Shown: positions 1 to 5,847 of the stretch, in pieces
Layout: every line of letters starts with the position of its first letter
Numbering within the stretch: the stretch's first letter is position 1
Assembly: GCA_001790315.1 (NCBI GenBank)
Contig: MGCE01000018.1
Coordinates: forward strand, 8,095-22,100
Source of the DNA: Candidatus Rokubacteria bacterium RIFCSPLOWO2_02_FULL_72_37
GTDB taxonomy: Bacteria > Methylomirabilota > Methylomirabilia > Rokubacteriales > CSP1-6
Length of the DNA: 14,006 nucleotides
Reading direction: 5' to 3'
The notes under the pieces: model-generated
Databases searched by the model: none
What the model saw: the letters and a program-made list of their open reading frames with translations, nothing else
What the model was told of the DNA's origin: nothing
Made by a program: the position numbers and the translations under genes

Positions 1-28
1 AGACGGGCAGGTGGCAGCCGAATTCCAT
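1..28 (-). CDS. N-terminus of probable LLM-class flavin/F420-dependent oxidoreductase (partial, runs off window start)
   Basis: Only nine codons are present, reading MEFGCHLPV from an ATG at 28-26. The ATG lies one base after the stop of the acyl-AMP ligase and has a good Shine-Dalgarno (GGAGGG, 36-41) inside the end of that gene, so a real translation start here is well supported. The M-x-F-G-x-H-L-P beginning is typical of bacterial luciferase-like monooxygenases (LLM family), where it forms the first beta strand of the TIM barrel. Nine residues cannot prove the family, so the product name is a guess while the presence of a downstream gene is fairly secure. It would be the fourth gene of the minus-strand unit and is probably translationally coupled to the ligase. 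Confidence 0.45.
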
Positions 29-29
29 G

Positions 30-1628
30 TCAGTGCCCTCCATGGAGGACGCGCTCGTCGAGCCCGCCGGCGGCGAGCATCTCGACGAGGCGTGAGCGCT
101 GGATCTTGCCGCTCGAGGTCTTCGGGATCGTGCTCGGAAGCACCAGGAGCACACGCGCGGGTCGGTGTCCGGTCGCCTCGTGCACGCGGCCCACGATGTC
201 GCGGACGAGCCGGTGGTGCTCGTCCGGCGCCAGCGCGTCGCCGCGCACCTCGACCACCAGGTAGAGCCGCTGCGTGCCGGTCCGCTCGCTGTCGAGCCCG
301 ACGGCCGCCCCGTAGCGGACGCCCTCGATTCGGTCGACGACCTCCTCGATGTCTGCGGGCAGCACGTTCGTGCCGCCGAGGACGATCAGGTCCTTGAGCC
401 GTCCCGTGACGAAGAGGTACCCTGCCGCGTCCACGAAGCCGAGGTCGCCCGTGCGCAGCCAGCCGCCGGGGAGCAGCACCTGGGCCGTGGCCTCGGGGTT
501 GTTGTAATAGCCGCGCATCACCCCCGGACTCTTCACGCAGATCTCGCCCTCCTCGCCGGGCGGGAGCTCGAGCCCGGCGGCGCCGTCCTCCTGGAGCCCC
601 AGGATCCGCACGGCGACGCTCGAGCACGGCCGGCCCACCGAGAGGAAGCGTCCGCTCGCGTCGAGCCTGAGCGGCGTCGCCCGCGGCCAGATCGCGACGG
701 CGAGGGTCGCCTCGGCGAGGCCGTAGCAGGGCGAGATCACCCGCTCGAGCCCGAAGCGGGCCTCGAAGGCGTCGATCGTCGACGTACGCACCGGCTCGGC
801 GCCGGACAGGGCCGCCCTGAGGCTCGTGAGGTCGAGGCCCGACGTGTCGCGCACGTGCCGCACGCAGTTCCGGTAGCCGAAGTCGGGTGACACCGTGAAC
901 GTCGCCCGCACCTCGGTGACCAGCTCGAGCCACTGCCGCGGGTTGCGCAGGTCCGGCGGAAGGAGCCAGAGGGGCGTGCCGGTGAGCGGCGGCGTAAAGG
1001 CGCAGCCGATCAGGCCCATGTCGTGATAGAGCGGGAGCCACGAGACCACGCGGTCCTCGGCGGTGAGGCCCGCGGCCTCCGCCATGAACCCGATCGTGGC
1101 CACCACGTTCCCGTGCGTGAGCATGACGCCGCGCGGATGACCGGTGCTGCCGGAGGTGTACTGCAGGAACGCCAGGTCGTCCGCCGTCGCGGCGGGCGGC
1201 GGCACGGCGGCCGCGTCGACCTCGAGGTCCGGCGGCTCGAGCACGATGCCGAGGCCCGGCGCGAGCGCGACGCTCTCGTCGACGCCCTGGCGGAACCAGC
1301 CGATGGTCGCGACCGCGACGGCCTCGGAGTCACGGAAGATCCGCGCCGTCGCCTCGACGCCGAGCGTCGGATAGAGCGGCACGGGCACCGCGCCCAGGCG
1401 GAGCGCGCCGAAGAAGGTGTAGAAGAACTCCGCGCAGGTCGGGTAGATCAGGCAGACCTTGTCGCCGGGATGAACGCCGCCGCGCGCGAGGCCCGCCGCG
1501 TACCGCCCGCTCTGCGCCCAGAGCCGCCCGTACGTGACGGTCTCGCCGTACAGGTGGAAGTACGGCTGGTCGGGCGACAGGGCGGCGCGTCGCTCCATCA
1601 TCTCGGTCAGGGTGGTACCCGGTTCCAT
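30..1628 (-). CDS. Fatty-acyl-AMP ligase-like adenylate-forming enzyme
   Basis: A 532-residue ANL-superfamily enzyme predicted to activate a fatty or other carboxylic acid with ATP to an acyl-adenylate, then hand it to a carrier protein or CoA. Visible motifs: the P-loop YTSGSTGHPRG at 157-167, SWLPLYHDMGLIG at about 196-208 (the form usual in FAAL enzymes), YGLAEATL at 302-309, TGDLGF at 393-398, GRLKDLIVLGGTN at 409-421, and the C-terminal catalytic lysine in PKTSSGK (K508). The length is a little below the 560-600 residues of many FAALs. No membrane segment or carrier domain is fused. A GTG at 1631 is also in frame, but the ATG at 1628 is better placed behind the AGGGGG at 1633-1638. It follows the M28 peptidase gene by 22 nt. 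Whether it is a true FAAL (acyl-AMP only) or an acyl-CoA ligase depends on the FAAL-specific insertion, which I cannot judge by eye. Confidence 0.88.
   Translation of the reverse strand: MEPGTTLTEMMERRAALSPDQPYFHLYGETVTYGRLWAQSGRYAAGLARGGVHPGDKVCLIYPTCAEFFYTFFGALRLGAVPVPLYPTLGVEATARIFRDSEAVAVATIGWFRQGVDESVALAPGLGIVLEPPDLEVDAAAVPPPAATADDLAFLQYTSGSTGHPRGVMLTHGNVVATIGFMAEAAGLTAEDRVVSWLPLYHDMGLIGCAFTPPLTGTPLWLLPPDLRNPRQWLELVTEVRATFTVSPDFGYRNCVRHVRDTSGLDLTSLRAALSGAEPVRTSTIDAFEARFGLERVISPCYGLAEATLAVAIWPRATPLRLDASGRFLSVGRPCSSVAVRILGLQEDGAAGLELPPGEEGEICVKSPGVMRGYYNNPEATAQVLLPGGWLRTGDLGFVDAAGYLFVTGRLKDLIVLGGTNVLPADIEEVVDRIEGVRYGAAVGLDSERTGTQRLYLVVEVRGDALAPDEHHRLVRDIVGRVHEATGHRPARVLLVLPSTIPKTSSGKIQRSRLVEMLAAGGLDERVLHGGH
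36..41 (-). promoter_or_regulatory. Shine-Dalgarno GGAGGG for the gene entering at position 28
   Basis: The minus-strand bases read GGAGGG, 7 nt before the ATG at 28. The site lies inside the last codons of the upstream ligase, which stops only one base before that ATG. It decides in favour of a genuine coupled start at the window edge. Confidence 0.6.
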
Positions 1629-1650
1629 CACGCCCCCTGCGATCGCGGGT

Positions 1651-3399
1651 TCACGGGTGCGTGCCGAGGGTCGCCGCCGTGGCGTGCGCCTCGCCGTCGC
1701 GCAGGTAGACGACGTCCACGGTGTCCCCGGGCCGCCGGTGCCGCAGCAGCCCGCGGAGCGCGTCGAGGCCGTCCACGGCGTTGCGACCGAATCGGACGAT
1801 CACGTCGCCCTCGCGGAGCCCCGCCGTCGCCGCCCCGCTGCCCGGCACGACACCGGAAAGCCAGAGGCCGTCCGGACCCGGCCGCGAGGCGGCGACGATG
1901 CCGAGGAACGCGCCGTCGGCCGCGGTGCCGCCGGCGCCGCCGCGGGCGGCCGGGCGGGCGAGGCGAGCGTAGGTCGGCCGGGGCACGAGCGCGAGTCGCT
2001 CGACGACGCGCGCCGCCACGGCGGCGACCCGCGCGATGCCGTCGGCGTCGATCTTGTCGACGGTGTCGCTCGGGCGGTGGTGGTCGTCGTGACCGCCCGT
2101 GGAGAAGAACAGCACGGGAACACCGGCGTCGTAGAACCGCGAATGGTCCGACGGCGTCCAGGGAGTGCCGCTGACCTCGGGCGTCACGTCCGTGCCCCGC
2201 GACGCCTCGATCGCCAGCGCGCGGAGCCCGCCGGCGCTGTCGCCGCCGCCCACGAAGAGACGGCGGTGCCGCAGTCGGCCGACCATGTCGAAGTTGAGCA
2301 TCGCGATGGTCTGCGCGAGCGGGACGACGGGCTCGCGCACGTAGTGCCCCGAGCCCAGCAGGCCCAGTTCCTCGGCGCCGAACAGGACGAAGACGAGCGT
2401 GCGGTCGACACCGCCCGCCGCGGCGAACGCCCGCGCGAGGCCGACGACGAGCGCGGTCCCCGAGGCGTTGTCGTCGGCGCCGGGATGGACGATGCCCTCG
2501 ATCCGGCCCAGGTGGTCGTAGTGGGCGCCGATCACCAGGGCGTCGCCGGCGCGGAGGGGGTCCTTGCCGCGAAGCACCCCGACGACGTTGGCGGCCCGGC
2601 GCGCGTCGTGCACGATGTCGACGCGGAGACGAGCGCGGGCGCCCGTCGCGACGGAGGCCGGCGCGCCCGTGGTGGCGAGCGGCGCGGCCAGCTCGTCGAT
2701 GGTCCGCCCCGCGGGCGCGAGCAGGGCATCGGCCCCGGCGCGCGTCAGCGTTGCCGAGAGGACGTTGACGGCGGCCGCGGTCGCGTCGGCGGGCGGGAGC
2801 GCGTCCCTGACGACGAGGAGCGCCGCCGCGCCGTGCGTGCGCGCCGCGAGGAGCTTCTCGATCCGGCTGGCCCGTCCGTCCGTGAGCTGCGGCGGGGCGC
2901 CGTCGAGGACGAGCGCGAGACGGCCCCGGACGTCGATGCCCGCCCAGTCGTCCCAGCCGGCGTCGGGAGCGCTCACGCCGTAGCCGACGAACACGACGTC
3001 GCCGGCCGCCTCGCCGGCACGCGAGCCGGCGTGCGGCGCGAAGTCGCGGCCGAAGACCAGGCGCCGCGCCGGTCCGCCCTCGAGCTCGAGCGCGCTCGTC
3101 GGCGCCGGCCGCGCCGCGCGCTCCAGGACGAACGATTGGAGGAACGTCCCGCGGTCGCCGCCCGGCTCGAGCCCCGCGGCCTGGAGCCACGCCGCCAGGC
3201 GCCGGGCCGCGCGGTCGCCGCCGGGGGTGCCGGAGCGTCGGCCCTCGAGGCCTGGGTCCGTGAGCGTGGCGACGGTGGCGCCGAGCTCGTCGGTGCCGGG
3301 AGGGACGACCGCCGGAGCGGCGAGGACGGTGAGCGCGCCCAGCACGCAGCAGACGGCCAGCAGGAACGCGACGGCGCGGCTCCGGATCACGTCGGGCAT
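1651..3399 (-). CDS. Exported M28-family zinc metallopeptidase with PA-like insert and C-terminal PDZ domain
   Basis: A 582-residue protein. Residues 7-30 form a hydrophobic signal sequence ending in AAPA, so it is probably exported. A PA-like region (about 105-200, including FVGYGVSAPDAGWDDWAG) precedes the M28 catalytic domain (about 255-470). The dinuclear zinc site is complete by family comparison: H293 in GAHYDHLG, D309 in GADDNASG, catalytic E343 and ligand E344 in FGAEELG, D371 in NFDMVG, and H441 in HHRPSDT. A PDZ domain follows at about 497-578 (FLGIVA, GVVPGSGAATAGLREGDVIV). Known M28 members are aminopeptidases or carboxypeptidases; here the substrate is unknown. The PDZ could recognise substrate C-termini or hold the enzyme to partners. 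I chose the ATG at 3399 because the signal peptide begins there and the longer in-frame extension overlaps the upstream gene. The Shine-Dalgarno is weak. It starts 17 nt after the PIG-L stop. Confidence 0.9.
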   Translation of the reverse strand: MPDVIRSRAVAFLLAVCCVLGALTVLAAPAVVPPGTDELGATVATLTDPGLEGRRSGTPGGDRAARRLAAWLQAAGLEPGGDRGTFLQSFVLERAARPAPTSALELEGGPARRLVFGRDFAPHAGSRAGEAAGDVVFVGYGVSAPDAGWDDWAGIDVRGRLALVLDGAPPQLTDGRASRIEKLLAARTHGAAALLVVRDALPPADATAAAVNVLSATLTRAGADALLAPAGRTIDELAAPLATTGAPASVATGARARLRVDIVHDARRAANVVGVLRGKDPLRAGDALVIGAHYDHLGRIEGIVHPGADDNASGTALVVGLARAFAAAGGVDRTLVFVLFGAEELGLLGSGHYVREPVVPLAQTIAMLNFDMVGRLRHRRLFVGGGDSAGGLRALAIEASRGTDVTPEVSGTPWTPSDHSRFYDAGVPVLFFSTGGHDDHHRPSDTVDKIDADGIARVAAVAARVVERLALVPRPTYARLARPAARGGAGGTAADGAFLGIVAASRPGPDGLWLSGVVPGSGAATAGLREGDVIVRFGRNAVDGLDALRGLLRHRRPGDTVDVVYLRDGEAHATAATLGTHP

Positions 3400-3416
3400 T
3401 GTACCCGGATCGCCCG

Positions 3417-4115
3417 TCAGCGCCCGATCACGATCCGGTCGAACGCCTCGGCGGACGCGTAGCCCTTGGCCTGCCCGAGCAGGCGGCCCCGCTCGCGTAC
3501 CCGCGCTTCGACGGCGGCGAAGTCGCTGAACTGGCTCGCGTGGCACGCCAGCGCCTTGATCTTGAGATCCATCACGTCGGAGATGTCCACGACGAGGTGG
3601 GGATTCGCCCACTGCATCAGGTACACCTCCTGGACCCGGTGCGGCTCGAACTCGGGCATCAGCTCGGGGAAGGCCATGTGGTCGCGGGCGAGCGGGTACA
3701 CGCAGTCGAGCGCGACGCCGGCCGTGATGCGGTGATCGCGGTGCGAGGCGCCGAGGTTGTACGTGCGGTTCGGGTTCTGGGCGATGACGAGGTCGGGCTT
3801 GAAGCGCCGGATCTCACGGCTCACGTCGCGGCGGAGATCGCGGGTGTCCTCGACCTCGCCGTCGGGGTAGCCGAGGAACTGCACGTGGGCGACCCCGAGG
3901 GTACGCGCCGCCGCCCGCTGCTCCTCGGCGCGGATCCGCGCCAGGCGCTCGGGCGTCATCGTGCGATCGCTCGAGCCCTTGTTCCCGTTGGTGACGATGA
4001 CGTAGGTGACCTCACAGCCCTCGCGCACCATCTTCGCCACGGTCCCGCCCGCGCCGAACTCCGAGTCGTCCGGGTGGGCCGTCACGACGGTCACGCGCTC
4101 GATCGTTCGCACCAT
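3417..4115 (-). CDS. PIG-L/LmbE-family zinc-dependent N-deacetylase
   Basis: A 232-residue cytoplasmic protein of the PIG-L/LmbE family, whose members remove N-acetyl groups from GlcNAc-type sugars (MshB in mycothiol, BshB in bacillithiol synthesis, others in natural-product and lipid pathways). The N-terminal AHPDD signature (13-17) gives zinc ligands H14 and D17 with D16 as the usual general base. SHRDH (124-128) supplies the third ligand, H128. TNGNKGSSD (42-50) and LGYPDGEV (81-88) are also typical of the family, and the length is normal. There is no signal peptide or membrane segment. The ATG at 4115 has a strong Shine-Dalgarno (GGAGAGGAG, 4122-4130). It is the first gene of the minus-strand unit. 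The true substrate cannot be read from sequence; no bshA, bshC or mshA partner is visible here, so a thiol-cofactor role is only one possibility. Confidence 0.9.
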   Translation of the reverse strand: MVRTIERVTVVTAHPDDSEFGAGGTVAKMVREGCEVTYVIVTNGNKGSSDRTMTPERLARIRAEEQRAAARTLGVAHVQFLGYPDGEVEDTRDLRRDVSREIRRFKPDLVIAQNPNRTYNLGASHRDHRITAGVALDCVYPLARDHMAFPELMPEFEPHRVQEVYLMQWANPHLVVDISDVMDLKIKALACHASQFSDFAAVEARVRERGRLLGQAKGYASAEAFDRIVIGR

Positions 4116-4121
4116 GCACCG

Positions 4122-4130
4122 CTCCTCTCC
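4122..4130 (-). promoter_or_regulatory. Shine-Dalgarno GGAGAGGAG for the PIG-L deacetylase
   Basis: A purine-rich GGAGAGGAG on the minus strand ends 6 nt before the ATG at 4115. It is the clearest ribosome binding site in the window and confirms that start. It contrasts with the plus-strand genes, which have none or weak ones. Confidence 0.7.
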
Positions 4131-4131
4131 G

Positions 4132-4154
4132 TTACGAATAGACGCAAGTCGTAA
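4132..4154. promoter_or_regulatory. Inverted repeat TTACGA-N11-TCGTAA, possible operator
   Basis: Two perfect 6-bp arms (4132-4137 and 4149-4154) are separated by 11 bases, giving 17-bp centre-to-centre spacing, which would suit a dimeric regulator. The flanking bases do not extend the match. It sits just upstream of the deacetylase Shine-Dalgarno and could act on either divergent promoter. No regulator gene lies next to it, so its role is inferred from position and symmetry only. Confidence 0.35.
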
Positions 4155-4187
4155 GGATACAGATTCCGGCGCCCGCGCGCGACGGGC

Positions 4188-4193
4188 TATAAT
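4188..4193 (+). promoter_or_regulatory. Perfect TATAAT -10 box for the plus-strand unit
   Basis: TATAAT matches the sigma-70 consensus in full. There is no good -35 at 16-18 bp (TTCCGG at 4164-4169 is poor). Transcription would begin near 4199-4201, which coincides with the GTG at 4200 and leaves at most a 6-nt leader before the ATG at 4206. No Shine-Dalgarno precedes either codon, so the message is probably leaderless or nearly so. Confidence 0.5.
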
Positions 4194-4199
4194 CGCGCG

Positions 4200-5831
4200 G
4201 TGTCCATGGCCGCCGGGCGCCGGGCCGCGGTGCTCCTCCTGCTCTGTCTCCTCGCGGGTGGCCTCCTCCTGAGCGTGGCGCCGGGCGACCCCGGCGCGCT
4301 GCGGCTTCGCGGTGTCGGCGTGCTCTGGTGGTACACGTTCCTCGCGGCCCCGCTCGCGGGGCTCGCCGTGACCGTCCCCGCGCTCGCGACGCGGTCGGCG
4401 CCGCCGGCCGCATCGGTCGCGTTCTGGGTGTCACCCGTCGTCCCCGCGGTGGTCGCGGCGCGCGTGTTCGACGGCGCCGCGGACGCGCCGGTCGTGGCCC
4501 TCGCCGCCGCGCTGGCGCCGCTCCTTGCGCTGCTGGTGGCGCGGACGCCAGCAGCACCGGCCGATGTCGGAACGCGGCTCCTGGGCGCGCTGAGCGCGGC
4601 GCTCGTGCTCGGCGCCGGGCTCTCCGTGCTCGCCGGCGTGGGCACGCTGCTGCACCTCCCCACGGCCGCCGTGGTCGCCGTCGCGACCGGCTGCGCGGCG
4701 CTCGCGACCCTGCTGCCGCGCGTGCCCGCAGCGGCCGTGCGCGATCTCGCCTTCGGGTTCGGCGGCGTCGGGTTCATCGTGCTGATCGCCGCCGCCGGCC
4801 TGGATGTCGGTGTCGCCCCCTGGGTCGCGTGGCGCGACGTGGCGTCGCGCCCGGCGCTCGTCTTCGATCCGGCGAGCCCCGCCGTCCTCGACGGACGGAC
4901 GATCCTGCGCGCGACGACGCTCACGTTCACCGAGCCCCATCGCATCACCGCTCGTGCACCCGGCGTCTACCGCGTGACCGAGGGCGCACGGCCACACGAA
5001 TGGCGGCTCCGTGCGGGGGACTCCCTGGAGCTTCGTCCGGGCGACCGGCTCCTGCTGGAGGCCGGGGCGCGCCTGACATTCGAGGCGGGCAAGCGCGTGC
5101 CGACGGCCCCCGTGTCCGGGGTCGCCTGGGCGGATCCGGCGGAGCGCGGGGCGGGGGGGGCGACGGCGCGCGCGGCGGGAGTCGTCCTGAGCGTGCTGGG
5201 CGGGGCGATGGCGCTCGTGCCCCCGGTCGGCGCCGCCACCGGCGCGCGCGCGATCCTCGGCGTCACGCTTGCCGTCGGGCTCGTGCTCGCGGCCGGGTCC
5301 CTCGGGATCTGGAGCGTCGGCACGGCCCCGGAGCTCGCGCTCGGCGCGCCGCCGCTCGTCGCGCCCCTGGCGCTGCCGCCGTTCCTCCTCGGCGCCCGAT
5401 GGGGACGCGCGTGGATGATCCTCTGTGCGCTCGCCCTGCTCCTGCTGCTGACGGCGGCTGCTGCGGCCCTGTCGGGCGCCGCGCGTGGCGGCGCCACCGG
5501 CGGCGCGCGCCACGGCCAGGCACTCGGCCTCGTCGTGCTCGTGGTCGCCGCGGCCACGGCTGTCTGGCCCGGGGACCCGTGGCGTGTCGGCGTCGCCGGC
5601 CTGGGCCTCGCCGCGTCCGCCGTGGCCGCGCCCCGCCTCGGCGGCGGCGGGCGCGGCGCGGCGCTCGGCGGAGCGCTCGCGGGCACGCTGGCGTTCGGTG
5701 GCTTGGCGCTCGCCGCCCCGTGGCTCCCCGCCTGGGCGGCTGCCCTCGGCGCCTACCCGGCGCTCGTCGCCGCGCCGCTCGCCTTTGCGGCGAGCCTCGG
5801 CGGGCGGGTTGCCGCGACGGGGCGAGGCTGA
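4200..5831 (+). CDS. Polytopic membrane protein of unknown function with a central soluble beta-rich domain
   Basis: I do not recognise this 543-residue protein. It appears to have about seven membrane segments in the first half (roughly 9-27, 43-63, 72-90, 96-114, 126-148, 152-172, 184-206), a soluble segment at about 207-325, and seven or eight more segments (about 326-535). The soluble part alternates short strands and turns, with repeated RxGD-type turns (LRAGDSLELRPGDRLLLEAG at 270-289), and is rich in charged residues unlike the Ala/Leu/Val membrane parts; it looks like a small beta-sandwich or barrel. There is no catalytic motif, ABC or permease signature that I can name. The start may be GTG 4200 or ATG 4206; neither has a Shine-Dalgarno, and a TATAAT box ends 6 nt before the GTG. 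An eight-G run (5153-5160) lies just after the soluble domain without breaking the frame. uvrA follows after 16 nt. Confidence 0.8.
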   Translation: MSMAAGRRAAVLLLLCLLAGGLLLSVAPGDPGALRLRGVGVLWWYTFLAAPLAGLAVTVPALATRSAPPAASVAFWVSPVVPAVVAARVFDGAADAPVVALAAALAPLLALLVARTPAAPADVGTRLLGALSAALVLGAGLSVLAGVGTLLHLPTAAVVAVATGCAALATLLPRVPAAAVRDLAFGFGGVGFIVLIAAAGLDVGVAPWVAWRDVASRPALVFDPASPAVLDGRTILRATTLTFTEPHRITARAPGVYRVTEGARPHEWRLRAGDSLELRPGDRLLLEAGARLTFEAGKRVPTAPVSGVAWADPAERGAGGATARAAGVVLSVLGGAMALVPPVGAATGARAILGVTLAVGLVLAAGSLGIWSVGTAPELALGAPPLVAPLALPPFLLGARWGRAWMILCALALLLLLTAAAAALSGAARGGATGGARHGQALGLVVLVVAAATAVWPGDPWRVGVAGLGLAASAVAAPRLGGGGRGAALGGALAGTLAFGGLALAAPWLPAWAAALGAYPALVAAPLAFAASLGGRVAATGRG

Positions 5832-5837
5832 CACAAT
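5809..5837 (+). promoter_or_regulatory. Candidate promoter for uvrA (TTGCCG-17-CACAAT)
   Basis: TTGCCG (5809-5814) and CACAAT (5832-5837) each match four of six consensus bases and stand exactly 17 bp apart. Transcription would start near 5843-5845, a few bases before the uvrA ATG at 5848. There is no Shine-Dalgarno before that ATG, which fits a near-leaderless message. The two hexamers are imperfect, so this is a weak prediction. I saw no clear LexA-type box. Confidence 0.3.
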
Positions 5838-5847
5838 AGAGCCTCAC

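Larger units (their letters stand above)
4116..4199. promoter_or_regulatory. Divergent intergenic region between the two gene blocks
   Basis: This is the only gap in the window that separates divergent genes, so both blocks should take their main promoters from it. It is locally richer in A/T than the coding sequence around it (4131-4166). It holds the deacetylase Shine-Dalgarno, a TTACGA/TCGTAA inverted repeat (4132-4154) and a TATAAT box for the plus strand (4188-4193). I could not find a convincing -35/-10 pair for the minus strand; TATTCG (4140-4135) or TATCCT (4159-4154) are weak -10 candidates. Confidence 0.6.

Noticed and set aside
1534..3462. A 642-codon plus-strand open frame opposite the M28 peptidase
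   Set aside because: The minus strand carries the complete M28 zinc site and PDZ domain. The plus frame is low-complexity Arg/Glu/Ala/Val sequence and overlaps the ends of two minus-strand genes.
3400..3612. A longer start (653 residues) for the M28 peptidase
   Set aside because: The extra 71 residues overlap the PIG-L coding region and have no signal-peptide character, whereas the ATG at 3399 begins a normal signal sequence.
3417..4115. Naming the PIG-L protein as BshB or MshB of a thiol-cofactor pathway
   Set aside because: The zinc motif is shared by the whole family and no other bacillithiol or mycothiol gene is present in the window.
4172..4182. Alternating CG run upstream of the TATAAT box as a Z-DNA element
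   Set aside because: CG runs of this length are common in this composition; nothing else supports a role.
5485..5847. A longer N-terminus for UvrA
   Set aside because: The extension lies within the membrane-protein gene and is Arg/Ala/Pro-rich shadow sequence; UvrA homologues begin at MASDRI-like residues shortly before the first Walker A motif.
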